Source: Streptomyces sp. H27-H5 (GTDB taxonomy: Bacteria; Actinomycetota; Actinomycetes; Streptomycetales; Streptomycetaceae). From it: DNA of 64,000 nt. The notes under the pieces were generated by a model. That model saw only the letters and a list, made by a program, of their open reading frames with translations. It was not told the DNA's origin and ran no database searches. The DNA is taken from assembly GCF_026627505.1 (NCBI RefSeq), contig NZ_JAPNLK010000030.1, positions 1-64,000 on the forward strand. Reading direction: 5' to 3'. The position numbers were made by a program, and so were the translations under genes. Shown here piece after piece: positions 35,586 through 44,250 of the stretch; position 1 is the stretch's first letter; every line of letters begins with the position of its first letter.

Positions 35586-36269
35586 TTACAGGCCCCGGTA
35601 GGGGCCGCCGATGCCCCACGCCTGGTGCAGCACCGCGGCGAACTCCCCCGCCAGCCGGTGCTCGCCCGAGGCGTTGGGGTGCGTGCCGTCGTAGGTGTCG
35701 CGGTGGATGTCGTACGCCTGCGGGCGGGCGGCCAGCAGGATCGGCGAGGCGTCGGTGGACAGGTCGGCGACCGCCTTCGCCAGCAGCTCGTTGAACCGCG
35801 CGACCTCGGCGGCGAACGGCGCGTCCGACTCGGCGCGGACGTTGGGGATGACGGGCAGCAGGACCATCCGGACGCGGGAGTGGGCGGCGCGGGCCTGCGC
35901 GACGAAGCGGCGCACGTTGTCGGCGGTCTGCTCGGCCTTCGTGTAGAAGCCGAGGTCTATGAGACCGAGCGAGACCAGCAGCACGTCGGCCCGGCCCTCG
36001 CGGACGGCCGGCCCGATGAGCGGGGCCATGTGCTGCCACCCCTCGCCCCAACCGGCCAGGTGGCGGCGGGCGGGCGCGGGGAAGCCCGGGTCGGCGTACT
36101 CGTGGCTGGTGGGCCCGTCGGTGAGGGAGTCGTACACCTCGCCGCGCGGGCCGACGATCGCGTACGGCCCGCCCATGGTGGCGTTCAGGTGCTGCCACAT
36201 CCGGTAGCGCCAGGTGTAGTCGCCGGCGCGTCCGATGGTCATGGAGTCGCCGACGAACATGAAACGCAT
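35586..36269 (-). CDS. SGNH/GDSL-type hydrolase
   Basis: A 227-residue SGNH hydrolase. Block I is MRFMFVGDSMTIG with nucleophile Ser9, and block V is D-G-T-H-P-N with Asp194 and His197. The Gly/Asn oxyanion residues are plausible in LVSLGLIDLG. No signal peptide is seen from the ATG at 36269; the frame stays open far upstream, but homology begins at this Met. Such enzymes are esterases or lipases; some act on acetylated sugars. Substrate unknown. Confidence 0.82.
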   Translation of the reverse strand: MRFMFVGDSMTIGRAGDYTWRYRMWQHLNATMGGPYAIVGPRGEVYDSLTDGPTSHEYADPGFPAPARRHLAGWGEGWQHMAPLIGPAVREGRADVLLVSLGLIDLGFYTKAEQTADNVRRFVAQARAAHSRVRMVLLPVIPNVRAESDAPFAAEVARFNELLAKAVADLSTDASPILLAARPQAYDIHRDTYDGTHPNASGEHRLAGEFAAVLHQAWGIGGPYRGL

Positions 36270-36345
36270 CCGGTCATCATCGCGGATCACACGACAGGTA
36301 CCCCTGTGATGCCGGACACGCGGCGCGGGCCGGCAGGCTTGGGGG

Positions 36346-37362
36346 ATGCGCCTGCTGCCGACGTTGACCGCCTGCTCCGCCGCTCTCGTCCTCGCCGTGT
36401 CGGCGGGACCGGCCGCGGCGGCCGACACCCCCTCCGGGTTCACGATCACCGACCCCCGGATCAAGGAGTCCAGCGGGCTGACGGCCAGCCGGATCCACCC
36501 GGGCGTGTACTGGACGCACAACGACAGCGACGACGGTCCGTACGTGTACGCCGTGGACTCCGCGAGCGGGAAGACCGTGGCCCGGGTGACCCTCACCGGG
36601 ATCGGTCGGCCGCGCGACGTCGAGGCCATCTCGCTGGGGCCGGACGGGCAGCTGTACGTCGGCGACATCGGGGACAACAAGGGCGGTACCTGGGACCACG
36701 TGTGGATCTACCGCTTCCCCGAGCCGAAGGTGCTGGCCGACGCGACGGTCAGGGCCGAGCAGTTCACGGTGACGTACGCCGACGGGCCGCGGAACGCGGA
36801 GGCCCTGATGGTGCATCCGGTGACGGGGCGGGTGTACATCGCGAGCAAGGACGAGGGCAAGGGCGGCCTGTACGAGGGGCCGGGCCGGCTGACCGCCGGT
36901 GGGCCGAACGTGTTCCGGCGGGTCGCGGACCTGCCGTGGGTGACGGACGGGGCGTTCTCCCCGGACGGCGGCGCGCTGACGCTGCGCGGGTACTTCTTCG
37001 CGCGGACGTGGGCGTGGAAGGACGGACGGCCGGTGGGCTCCGGCGAGGGGGTGGCCGCGCCGTGGCAGGGCCAGGCCGAGTCGGTGACGTACACGGCCGA
37101 CGGATCGGCGCTGATGTTCGGCGCGGAGGGCGCGGGCAGCCGGGTGGTGGCGGTACCGGTGCCGGCGCGGGCGGGCGCCGCCCCGGCTCCCTCCGGCGGC
37201 ACCCGGGCGCCGGCCCGACCCGGGTCGCCGGCCGCGGCGACGCAGGCGCAGGACCCGCAGGGCAAGGGCAGCTTCGCGAAGGGCGCCCTGGTGCTGGCGG
37301 GCGGGACCGTGCTGGTCCTGGCGGGACGGCGGCTGGTGCGCCGCCGGACGCCCAAGGCCTGA
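36346..37362 (+). CDS. Secreted beta-propeller-like protein with C-terminal anchor
   Basis: A 338-residue exported protein. The signal peptide (MRLLPTLTACSAALVLAVSAGPAAA) is followed by a propeller-like region with repeated D-x-x-G-x-x-Y-V strands (HNDSDDGPYVYAVDSASGKTVARV, ISLGPDGQLYVGDIGDN, MVHPVTGRVYIASKDEGK; about 40-255). A Pro/Ala-rich stretch comes next, then a C-terminal helix GALVLAGGTVLVLAGRRLVRRR. It would be held on the outer face of the membrane. Function unknown. CAGGCT at 36334-36339 ends 6 bases before the ATG. Confidence 0.78.
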   Translation: MRLLPTLTACSAALVLAVSAGPAAAADTPSGFTITDPRIKESSGLTASRIHPGVYWTHNDSDDGPYVYAVDSASGKTVARVTLTGIGRPRDVEAISLGPDGQLYVGDIGDNKGGTWDHVWIYRFPEPKVLADATVRAEQFTVTYADGPRNAEALMVHPVTGRVYIASKDEGKGGLYEGPGRLTAGGPNVFRRVADLPWVTDGAFSPDGGALTLRGYFFARTWAWKDGRPVGSGEGVAAPWQGQAESVTYTADGSALMFGAEGAGSRVVAVPVPARAGAAPAPSGGTRAPARPGSPAAATQAQDPQGKGSFAKGALVLAGGTVLVLAGRRLVRRRTPKA

Positions 37363-37536
37363 CGCCCGGCCCTGATCCGACGGCGATGCGGACGCGGGCC
37401 TGACGGCCCGTACCGCGCGGGGCAACGCCCGGCCGCCGCCGCACCGTTCGACACGTCCGACCGGGCGACGCGCTCACCCGACCGGGCGAACGGCCGCCTC
37501 GCGCGGGGCCGGGTCGCCGGGGCGGGGGCCGACCCG

Positions 37537-38445
37537 TCAGGAGTGGCCGAGGTCCGCGGGGGTGAGGTCGCCGCTCGGCACCGAGCCGGTGTCGCGGGAC
37601 GGCCGCAGGGGGAACTCGTCCGAGGCCATCGAGTCCAGCACCGGCGGCGCGGGACGCAGCGGCTTCGGCATGACCGCGGCCTCCGAGTGGCCGCCGCAGC
37701 CGTAGGACAGGGAGACCAGCCGGCCGTCCGCGGGACCGAACTCGTTCGCGCAGACGCCGAAGGCCTGGCCCAGCGAGCCGCCGATCGCGACGAGGAACCC
37801 GCACGACACACAGGAGGCGGGCGCCGCCTGGGCCATCGGGGTCTTCGCGCCGAACGCCTCGTCCCAGCGGTCCGCCGCGCTGTGCAGGCCGTAGCGGGAC
37901 AGCACCCGGGCCCGCCGCATGCCCAGTTCCTCGGCGACCGAGGTGATGGAACCGCGGACCGGCACGACGGTGCGGTCGGTGACGTCCGCGTCCTCGGCCT
38001 CGACCAGTTCGGCCATCTCGGTGGACACGACCGAGTTCGGCGGCGGCGCGTCCTCGCCCGACCAACCGGACTCCAGCCGCAGATCCTCGGCATCGGTGGG
38101 CAGCAGGTCCCCGGGACCCATGTCCCCGGGCCGCAGCCGCTCGCTCCACGGCACCCACTCGGGTGCCAGCAGGGCGTCGTCGCCGGGAAGCAGCACCGTT
38201 TCGTCGAGGGTGACGTTCTTCGCACGGGAGGCCCGGGTCACGGTGACGGCCCAGCGCCAACCGCGGTAGCCGGGGTCCTTGCACTCGAAGAGGTGCGTGA
38301 CGACCCGGTCGCCCTCGGCGACGACCCAGAGGTGCTCGCCCACCACTCCGGGGGCGGCGGCTTCCTCGGCCGCCGCGCGGGCGAGGTCTACCGCCTCGGC
38401 GCACAGGCGGTCGGGGGTACGGCTTCGCGTCGTCGCAGCACTCAC
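37537..38445 (-). CDS. DUF3027 protein
   Basis: A 302-residue actinobacterial DUF3027 protein. The N-terminal half has HLWVVAEGDRVVTHLFECKDPGYRGWRWAVTVTRASR (about 42-80, split here from one conserved block). The C-terminal part has a Cys cluster, CVSCGF, GVCANEF and GCGGHSEA (about 215-265), which looks like a metal site. No function is known. GTG start with AGGAGAG about 10 bases upstream. It is divergent from the MFS gene at 38798. Confidence 0.85.
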   Translation of the reverse strand: MSAATTRSRTPDRLCAEAVDLARAAAEEAAAPGVVGEHLWVVAEGDRVVTHLFECKDPGYRGWRWAVTVTRASRAKNVTLDETVLLPGDDALLAPEWVPWSERLRPGDMGPGDLLPTDAEDLRLESGWSGEDAPPPNSVVSTEMAELVEAEDADVTDRTVVPVRGSITSVAEELGMRRARVLSRYGLHSAADRWDEAFGAKTPMAQAAPASCVSCGFLVAIGGSLGQAFGVCANEFGPADGRLVSLSYGCGGHSEAAVMPKPLRPAPPVLDSMASDEFPLRPSRDTGSVPSGDLTPADLGHS

Positions 38446-38797
38446 AGGTCTCGTTCTCTCCTACGCCGTCTCACGAGTGCGCCGTCCGTACTGTCGTCCA
38501 CAACGACCCGTCGGCTGTCCCTACGTAGCGCGGGCGGAGCGGACCAGAGGGCCGCGTCGACGTCCACGCCCGATCGGGTCCGGGCGCACCTACCTGCGAT
38601 CCATTCTGCGGGATCACGAAGAGGCGCGCGGCCAGAGCAACCGCCGGTGGCGCGCTACGCACGCTACCTCCTCCGAAGCCTTCGGCCCACATGCAAGGTC
38701 CGATTCGCGGACAACCCAAGACCGGCCACGGGGTCCGAAACGCGCCGGGGGCCGTTCGGGAGGCGTCCGAGGGGGCCGAGTGGGGCACTATTGGCCC
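38446..38797. other. 352-bp divergent gap
   Basis: The gap between the DUF3027 and MFS genes holds the CACTAT -10 of the latter (38786-38791). I see no ORF with coding bias, no hairpin of note and no clear operator. Confidence 0.4.
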
Positions 38798-40159
38798 GTG
38801 GCACCCGTACGGTCGTCCGACGACGGCTCGGGACCGGCCAGGCGGGCCGGCCGGGCTGTCGGGCGCGCCCTGCACCTGCCCATCACCGGCACGGCACGCG
38901 GGATCCGGCGGGCCACGCACGCCCACGGGGCCGGCGAGTCGGGGCTCGGCCGACTCATCGAACTCCACGCCATCAACGGCGCCGGCGACGTGATGATCAC
39001 CGTGGCGCTGGCCTCGACGGTGTTCTTCTCCGTCCCCACGGACGAGGCGCGCGGCCGGGTGGCGCTCTACCTCGCCATCACCATGGCCCCCTTCACCCTG
39101 CTGGCCCCCGTCATCGGCCCGCTGTTGGACCGACTGCCGCACGGTCGGCGCGCCGCGATGGCCGCGGCGATGCTGGCCCGGGCCCTGCTCGCCGTGATGA
39201 TGTCCGGCGCGGTGGCCACCGGCGGACTGGAGCTGTACCCGGCGGCCCTGGGCGTCCTCGTCGCGTCGAAGGCGTACGGAGTGGTCCGCAGCGCCGTGGT
39301 GCCCCGACTGCTCCCGCCGAAATTCTCCCTCGTCAAGGCGAACTCCCGGGTCACGCTGGCCGGCCTGCTCGCCACCGGGGCCGCCGCGCCGGTCGCGGCC
39401 GGACTCCACACGATCGGGCCGCCCTGGCCGCTGTACGGGGCCTGCGCCATCTTCATCTGGGGGACCTTCGCCGCGTTCACGCTGCCGCACAAGGTCGACG
39501 AGGCCAAGGGCGAACGGCGGGCCCGGCTGTCCACGCACGAGGCGCACTCGCGCAAGCCCGGTCTACGGACCGTGAGCCGTCCGGTGCTGTGCGGGCTGAT
39601 GGCCAACGCGGCGATGCGCGGACTGTCCGGGTTCCTGATCTTCTTCCTGGCGTTCCTGCTGCGCGACCACCCGCTCGCCGGCCAGAGCGCGGCCGTGTCG
39701 CTGGGCATCGTGGGCGTCGCGGCCGGCCTGGGCAACGCGGTCGGCACGGCGGTGGGCGCGTGGCTGCGCGCCCGGGCGCCGGAGACCATCATCGCGGCGG
39801 TGCTGTCGCTGACCCTGGGGGTCTCCGTGCTGGCGGCCGTCTTCGTCAGCGGGCTGTTCATGGCGGTGCTGGCGGCCACGGCGGGGTTCTGCCAGGCCCT
39901 GGCGAAGCTGTCGCTGGACGCGATGATCCAGCGGGACGTCCCGGAGGCGGTGCGCACCTCGGCCTTCGCACGCTCGGAGACCCTGTTGCAGATGGCCTGG
40001 GTGCTGGGCGGCGCGATCGGGATCGCGCTCCCGCTGAACGGGGTACTGGGCATGGCCGTCGCGGCGGCCATCGTCGCGGCCGGCACCACGATGGCCCTGC
40101 GCGGCGTCCTCACCTCCCCGCGCCGGCCCCAGGGTTCCGCACGGGCCCGGGTGGCGTAG
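38798..40159 (+). CDS. MFS-like membrane transporter
   Basis: A 453-residue membrane protein of the major facilitator fold with 12 predicted helices. A long basic N-terminus precedes LIELHAINGAGDVMITVALASTVFFSVP. GPLLDRLPHGRRAAMAAAMLARALLA gives a motif-A-like loop, and GVVRSAVVPRLLPPKFSLVKANSRV a conserved mid-segment. The substrate is unknown. The GTG at 38798 has CACTAT ending 6 bases upstream and no Shine-Dalgarno, so a leaderless mRNA is likely. The longer open frame upstream is antisense to DUF3027 and spurious. Confidence 0.8.
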   Translation: MAPVRSSDDGSGPARRAGRAVGRALHLPITGTARGIRRATHAHGAGESGLGRLIELHAINGAGDVMITVALASTVFFSVPTDEARGRVALYLAITMAPFTLLAPVIGPLLDRLPHGRRAAMAAAMLARALLAVMMSGAVATGGLELYPAALGVLVASKAYGVVRSAVVPRLLPPKFSLVKANSRVTLAGLLATGAAAPVAAGLHTIGPPWPLYGACAIFIWGTFAAFTLPHKVDEAKGERRARLSTHEAHSRKPGLRTVSRPVLCGLMANAAMRGLSGFLIFFLAFLLRDHPLAGQSAAVSLGIVGVAAGLGNAVGTAVGAWLRARAPETIIAAVLSLTLGVSVLAAVFVSGLFMAVLAATAGFCQALAKLSLDAMIQRDVPEAVRTSAFARSETLLQMAWVLGGAIGIALPLNGVLGMAVAAAIVAAGTTMALRGVLTSPRRPQGSARARVA

Positions 40160-40275
40160 TCGCCGGGCGCGCCGACCGCCGGGGCAGCGCCGTCCGGGCC
40201 GGCGGCGGAGCCACGCGCACCGCCGGAGGACCCCCGTGCGGCGACGAGGCCGGGCGGCCCGATAGCCTTCGGCTC

Positions 40276-40770
40276 ATGACCGCACCGCTTTTCTCGGGTA
40301 GGGCCCGCCGCAGCGTCGCGGCCCTCGGAGCCGTGTCCGCCGGCCTCCTCCTCCTGTCCGCCTGCGACAAGCCGACGCCGCTCGCGACGGTGACCGTCGG
40401 CACGTCCTCGGTGTCCGCCGAGGCCGCCTGCCAGAACGACGGCAAGGAACTCTCCGTGGACAAGGTCCAGGAGTGCCTCACCAACGTGAAGGAAGCCAAG
40501 ACCGTCGAGTACGGCCGCGGCGATACGCTGCGCCTCGGTGTCGAGCCCGAGGTCGTCGAGGACGGCAAGCAGTGGCAGGCCCTCCTGGACGGCCAGCCCA
40601 TCACCGAGCCCTCCTCGAACACCTACCGCAGCTTCAGCGGCGCCGACGTCTTCGCGACGGGCGGCCAGGGCGAGGCGCCCACGTCGAAGATGCTCGGCTT
40701 CGTCCAGGTGGGCGACGGCGGCAAGCCACTCGCCGTCTGGGCGTTCAAGCTCAAGCTCAAGTCCAACTAG
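40276..40770 (+). CDS. DUF2771-like lipoprotein
   Basis: A 164-residue lipoprotein. The signal peptide ends in the lipobox LLLLSAC-DKP (Cys35), so it is anchored outside the membrane. The mature part is small and globular (ATVTVGTSSVSAEAACQNDGK, then an acidic and Gly-rich C-terminus). It resembles the DUF2771 family as I recall it. Function unknown. TAGCCT (40263-40268) ends 7 bases before the ATG; no Shine-Dalgarno. A hairpin terminator follows directly. Confidence 0.78.
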   Translation: MTAPLFSGRARRSVAALGAVSAGLLLLSACDKPTPLATVTVGTSSVSAEAACQNDGKELSVDKVQECLTNVKEAKTVEYGRGDTLRLGVEPEVVEDGKQWQALLDGQPITEPSSNTYRSFSGADVFATGGQGEAPTSKMLGFVQVGDGGKPLAVWAFKLKLKSN

Positions 40771-40778
40771 TGCCGCGA

Positions 40779-40827
40779 CCGGAAAGGTTCACCGTGTCAC
40801 GGCGCCCGGCACGGCAAACCTTCCCGG
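40779..40827 (+). terminator. Terminator after the DUF2771-like gene
   Basis: Two 18-base arms (40779-40796 and 40810-40827) pair at 15 positions plus G-U pairs, with a 13-base loop. It lies 8 bases past the stop and separates this gene from mqnB. Confidence 0.65.
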
Positions 40828-40873
40828 CCACAGCACTGGCGGCTCCACGCAGTACTCGGCGAAGGGCAGCAGG

Positions 40874-41605
40874 GTGCGCGCGCTCATCGTGACCGCCGTG
40901 GCGGCGGAGGCAGACTCCGTGGTCGCCGGTCTCACCCCTCATCCGGACCCGGCCACGCCGGACCCGCGCACCCTGTCCCGCGGCGGCTACCTCGTCACCC
41001 GCCGGGACCTGCCCGGCCTCGCCGTCGACGTGCTCGTCGGCGGTGTCGGCCCGGCCGCCGCCGCGGCCGCCACGGCCACCGCGCTCGCGCTGGCCGACTA
41101 CACGCTCGTCGTCTCCGCCGGCATCGGCGGCGGGTTCGCGCCCGCCGCCCCGCTCGGCACGCTCGTCGTCGCCGACGCGGTGGTGGCCGCCGACCTGGGC
41201 GCCGACACACCCGACGGGTACCTGTCCGTCGACGCGCTCGGCTTCGGCCGGAGCGCGCACCTGCCGCCCGCCGAACTCGCCGCCCGCGCCGCCGAGGCGA
41301 CCGGGGCGCTGCTCGCACCCGTCCTCACCGTCTCCACCGTCACCGGCACCGCCGCGCGGGCCGCCGAACTCGCCGCCCGGCACCCGCTCGCGGGCGCGGA
41401 GGCCATGGAGGGCTTCGGGGTGGCGGAGGCGGCCGCCGCGCACGGGTTGCCGGTGCTGGAGATCCGCGCCGTGTCCAACGCGGTCGGACCCCGTGACCGC
41501 GACGCCTGGCGGATCGGGGACGCGCTGGCCGCGCTGGGCGACGGCTTCCGCGCGCTGGGACCCGTACTCGCCCACTGGGGAGGACAGCATGAACAGCACA
41601 GGTGA
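40874..41605 (+). CDS. mqnB: Futalosine hydrolase
   Basis: A 243-residue nucleoside-phosphorylase-fold enzyme that removes hypoxanthine from futalosine in the futalosine route to menaquinone. Family features are VRALIVTAVAAEADSV at the N-terminus, VDVLVGGVGPAAAAAATA, LVVSAGIGGGFAP and the active-site AEAMEGFGVAEAAAAHGLPVLEIRAVSN. The GTG at 40874 has GAAGGG about 7 bases upstream. Its 3' end overlaps mqnD by 17 bases, so the two are translated together, matching the known Streptomyces pair. Confidence 0.95.
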   Translation: MRALIVTAVAAEADSVVAGLTPHPDPATPDPRTLSRGGYLVTRRDLPGLAVDVLVGGVGPAAAAAATATALALADYTLVVSAGIGGGFAPAAPLGTLVVADAVVAADLGADTPDGYLSVDALGFGRSAHLPPAELAARAAEATGALLAPVLTVSTVTGTAARAAELAARHPLAGAEAMEGFGVAEAAAAHGLPVLEIRAVSNAVGPRDRDAWRIGDALAALGDGFRALGPVLAHWGGQHEQHR

Positions 41606-42443
41606 GCCGCTCCGCATCGCCTATTCGCCGTGCCCGAACGACACGTTCGTCTTCGACGCCTGGGCGCACGGCCGGGTCCCGGGGGCGCCTGAACTGGACG
41701 TCACCTTCGCCGACATCGACGTCACCAACGGCATGGCCGAGCGCGGCGAGCTGGACGTGCTGAAGGTGTCGTACGCCGTGCTGCCCTGGGTGTTGGAGGA
41801 GTACGCGCTGCTTCCCTGCGGCGGGGCGTTGGGGCGCGGCTGCGGCCCGCTGGTCCTCACCCGTGAACCCGGGGTGGACCTGACCGGCAGGACCGTCGCC
41901 GTGCCGAGCGAACGGTCCACCGCCTACCTGTTGTTCCGGCTCTGGGCGGCGGACGTGCTGCCCGAGGGGGTCGGCAAGGTGGTCGTGCTGCCGTTCCACG
42001 AGATCATGCCCGCGGTGCGCGACGGCCGGGTGGACGCCGGACTGGTCATCCACGAGGCCCGGTTCACCTATCAGGACTACGGGCTGCACCGCCTGGCCGA
42101 CATGGGCGAGCACTGGGAGTCCACCACCGGCCTGCCGATCCCGCTCGGGGCGATCATCGCCAGGCGCTCGCTGGGCGAGGACACGCTGCGCGCGCTCGCC
42201 GACGCGGCCCGCACGTCGGTCCGGATGGCGTGGGAGGACCCCGAGGCGTCCCGTCCGTACGTGCGCGCCCACGCGCAGGAGCTGGACCCGAAGGTCGCCG
42301 ACCAGCACATCGGGCTGTACGTCAACGAGTTCACCGCCGACCTCGGCGACGCCGGGTACGCGGCCGTCCGCGGGCTGCTGACCAGGGCCGCGGCCGAGGG
42401 GCTGGTTCCGGCCATCGGGCCGGACGCGCTGGCCTTCCCCTAG
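41589..42443 (+). CDS. mqnD: 1,4-dihydroxy-6-naphthoate synthase
   Basis: A 284-residue periplasmic-binding-protein-fold enzyme that converts cyclic dehypoxanthine futalosine into 1,4-dihydroxy-6-naphthoate in menaquinone synthesis. Marks are RIAYSPCPNDTFVFDAW (about 9-25), DIDVTNGMAERGELDVLKVSY, PSERSTAYLLFRLW and GLVIHEARFTYQDYGL. The family length fits. It overlaps mqnB by 17 bases and ends before a strong terminator; the remaining mqn genes are not in the window. Confidence 0.96.
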   Translation: MNSTGEPLRIAYSPCPNDTFVFDAWAHGRVPGAPELDVTFADIDVTNGMAERGELDVLKVSYAVLPWVLEEYALLPCGGALGRGCGPLVLTREPGVDLTGRTVAVPSERSTAYLLFRLWAADVLPEGVGKVVVLPFHEIMPAVRDGRVDAGLVIHEARFTYQDYGLHRLADMGEHWESTTGLPIPLGAIIARRSLGEDTLRALADAARTSVRMAWEDPEASRPYVRAHAQELDPKVADQHIGLYVNEFTADLGDAGYAAVRGLLTRAAAEGLVPAIGPDALAFP

Positions 42444-42461
42444 CCGCGAGAGGTACCGAAT

Positions 42462-42503
42462 CGACCGCGCCCCGCCGCTCTTTCGAGTGGCGGGGCGCGG
42501 TCG
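42462..42503. terminator. Bidirectional terminator between mqnD and the cold-shock gene
   Basis: A 19-bp stem with one mismatch (CGACCGCGCCCCGCC arm) closes on a TTTC loop. It lies 19 bases past the mqnD stop and 20 bases past the convergent stop. Confidence 0.85.
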
Positions 42504-42522
42504 TGCGCGGAGTCGGCGGGGG

Positions 42523-42906
42523 TCAGACGTCGAGTTGGTCGGCGACCGCCCGCAGCAGGCCGGCGATCTTCCCGCCGTGCACCTTGTCGGGGTAGCGGCC
42601 GCGTTCCAGCATCGGGGTGATGTTCTCCAGCAGGGTCGTCAGGTCCTGCACGATCGAGGCCAGCTCGTCCGGCTTGCGGCGCTGAGCGGCCGCGACCGAA
42701 GGCGTCGGGTCCAGCACGGTCACCGAAAGTGCCTGGTCACCGCGTTGCCCCGCGACGACACCGAACTCGACCCGCTGGCCCGGCTTGAGGGCGTCCACCC
42801 CGGCAGGCAGCACCGACGAGTGGACGAAGACGTCGCCGCCGTCGTCGCGGGAGAGAAAGCCGAAGCCCTTCTCACTGTTGAACCACTTGACCTTGCCGGT
42901 AGGCAC
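42523..42906 (-). CDS. Cold-shock domain protein with C-terminal extension
   Basis: A 127-residue protein. The cold-shock domain (residues 1-65) has both RNA-binding motifs, KGFGFL (RNP1) and VFVHSS (RNP2), in GKVKWFNSEKGFGFLS. A 60-residue extension follows (SIVQDLTTLLENITPMLERGRYPDKVHGGKIAGLLRAVADQLDV split in two helices), longer than the 67-residue classical Csp. It probably binds single-stranded RNA as a chaperone. GTG start with AGAGGA 5 bases upstream. A roughly 85-base leader with a perfect hairpin precedes it. Confidence 0.9.
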   Translation of the reverse strand: MPTGKVKWFNSEKGFGFLSRDDGGDVFVHSSVLPAGVDALKPGQRVEFGVVAGQRGDQALSVTVLDPTPSVAAAQRRKPDELASIVQDLTTLLENITPMLERGRYPDKVHGGKIAGLLRAVADQLDV

Positions 42907-42970
42907 GTCCGTCCTCTGTCCTTGTGCTCGTCGGGTCCGGGACACCGCGTGGGCGGTTCCGGATAGCAGC

Positions 42971-43026
42971 GTGGCGGGTCCCCTGACCCGCCACCTCCAG
43001 GCTAGTGCTCCGGAATCCGGAGACAA
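42971..43026 (-). promoter_or_regulatory. Cold-shock gene promoter and leader hairpin
   Basis: On the minus strand TTGTCT (43021-43026) and TAGCCT (42999-43004) are 16 bases apart, giving a start near 42992. The leader then folds into GTGGCGGGTC-CCCT-GACCCGCCAC-type 10-bp hairpin (42971-42994). Long structured leaders are common in cold-shock mRNAs. Confidence 0.5.
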
Positions 43027-43082
43027 GTCGTTCCCCGGTCCTTCGCGCTCCGCCGCTTCGGCCAGGGAACTACCCTGGTGGG

Positions 43083-43343
43083 GTGACTGTTACTCCTCAT
43101 CCCGACGACGACGCGGCCCGGCCCGGCGACGGACTGGTCAAGGCCGGCGGCATCGTGTTCATCGCCGGCGCCGTCGCCACGCTCGCGACGATGGCCCCGC
43201 TGTTCCTCGACACCGACCCGTTCCCCTCGTACGCGTGGGCCGTCTGCATGCTGATGGGCGTCGGCTTCGCCATCTCGGCCGCGGGCGTGCTCCGCTCGGC
43301 CGCTGCGCAGCGCAAGGCGGCCCGGGCCTCCCAGGCCGCCTGA
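43083..43343 (+). CDS. Small two-helix membrane protein
   Basis: An 86-residue protein. A polar Asp-rich N-terminus (HPDDDAARPGDG) precedes two hydrophobic segments (GGIVFIAGAVATLATMAPLFL and WAVCMLMGVGFAISAAGVL) and a basic tail. No family was recognised beyond small Streptomyces membrane proteins. The GTG at 43083 has TACCCT (43071-43076) ending 6 bases upstream and no Shine-Dalgarno, so the mRNA is probably leaderless. The frame extends upstream to 43005, across the divergent promoter, and that start is less likely. Confidence 0.7.
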   Translation: MTVTPHPDDDAARPGDGLVKAGGIVFIAGAVATLATMAPLFLDTDPFPSYAWAVCMLMGVGFAISAAGVLRSAAAQRKAARASQAA

Positions 43344-43394
43344 CGGCGCGGGTGCGTCCCGGCTCCGGGGAGCCGGTCGCTCGCGCCCCGTCCT

Positions 43395-43487
43395 GCGTCG
43401 GACCCGGGGGCGCGGGTGCGTTCCGCGTCGGACCCCGGGGTGCGGGTGCGTTTCCGGCGTCGGGCCCGGGGGTGCGGGTGCGTTCCG
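43395..43487. repeat. Three imperfect copies of a ~31-bp tandem repeat
   Basis: Copies of gcgtcggacccggggg followed by gcgggtgcgttcc start at 43395, 43425 and 43457, and a partial fourth at 43488 enters the HAD gene's 3' end. They lie between two convergent genes, with 1-2 base length differences. Probably a minisatellite. Confidence 0.75.
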
Positions 43488-43495
43488 GCGTCGGC

Positions 43496-44149
43496 TCAGA
43501 CCTCGCGCGTGCGGACGTACTCCTTGAGCCACTGCGGCAGCGCGGTGAGGTCGGCGAGCACCACGTCGGCGCCCGCCGCGCGCAGTTCCGGCTCCGGGCA
43601 GGGGCCGGTCGGCACGGTCACCGAGACCGCGCCGGCCGCGCGGGCACCGCGTACGTCGCCCACGTGGTCGCCGACGTAGACCTGCGCGCCGTACTCGCGC
43701 AGGGCGACCGCCTTCGCCTCGGCCCACAGCCAACCGACGACGGCGTCCGGCTCGATGCCCAGGTGCCTGAGGTGCAGGACGGCGTTCGGCTGGTGCTTCG
43801 CCGTGACCACGATCGCGCGGCCGCCGAGCGCCTGAACGGCCTCGATGGCCTCGCGGGCGCCGGGCATCGCCGGGGTGGGCTCGATGGCGTGTGTGGGATA
43901 GATCTCCCGGTAGCGGTCGGCCATCGCGGGGATCTCCGCCGCCGGGAACCAGTTCGCGAGCTCCTCGTCCAGCGGCGGACCGAGCCGCGTGACCGCCTGG
44001 TCCGCGTCGATGAACGTCCCGGTCTCGGCCGAGAGTGCCTGGTAGGCGGCCTTGATGCCGGGGCGCGAGTCGATGAGGGTCATGTCGAGGTCGAAGCCGA
44101 CCGTCAGGAGGTCGGCGGCGGGCGCGGTGGACGTGGTCTCGGAGCTCAT
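43496..44149 (-). CDS. HAD-superfamily hydrolase
   Basis: A 217-residue HAD phosphatase with the nucleophile motif D-L-D-M-T (Asp20, Asp22), IVVTAKHQPN (motif II Thr) and VYVGDHVGDVRGARAAG (motif IV), plus a helical cap near 30-85. It is the phosphoglycolate-phosphatase/pyrophosphatase-like group; the substrate is unknown. On its strand CACAAT ends 6 bases before the ATG, so the mRNA may be leaderless. The longer open frame upstream runs through the next gene and is spurious. Confidence 0.88.
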   Translation of the reverse strand: MSSETTSTAPAADLLTVGFDLDMTLIDSRPGIKAAYQALSAETGTFIDADQAVTRLGPPLDEELANWFPAAEIPAMADRYREIYPTHAIEPTPAMPGAREAIEAVQALGGRAIVVTAKHQPNAVLHLRHLGIEPDAVVGWLWAEAKAVALREYGAQVYVGDHVGDVRGARAAGAVSVTVPTGPCPEPELRAAGADVVLADLTALPQWLKEYVRTREV

Positions 44150-44250
44150 GCCGCCATTGTGCCGAGCCGGACCACGCGGGCGGGAACGTGGGCCGGGGCC
44201 CGCCTTGCCGGCCCGTGAACAGCGGTCCGGCAAGATCCGAAAGAGCCGGC

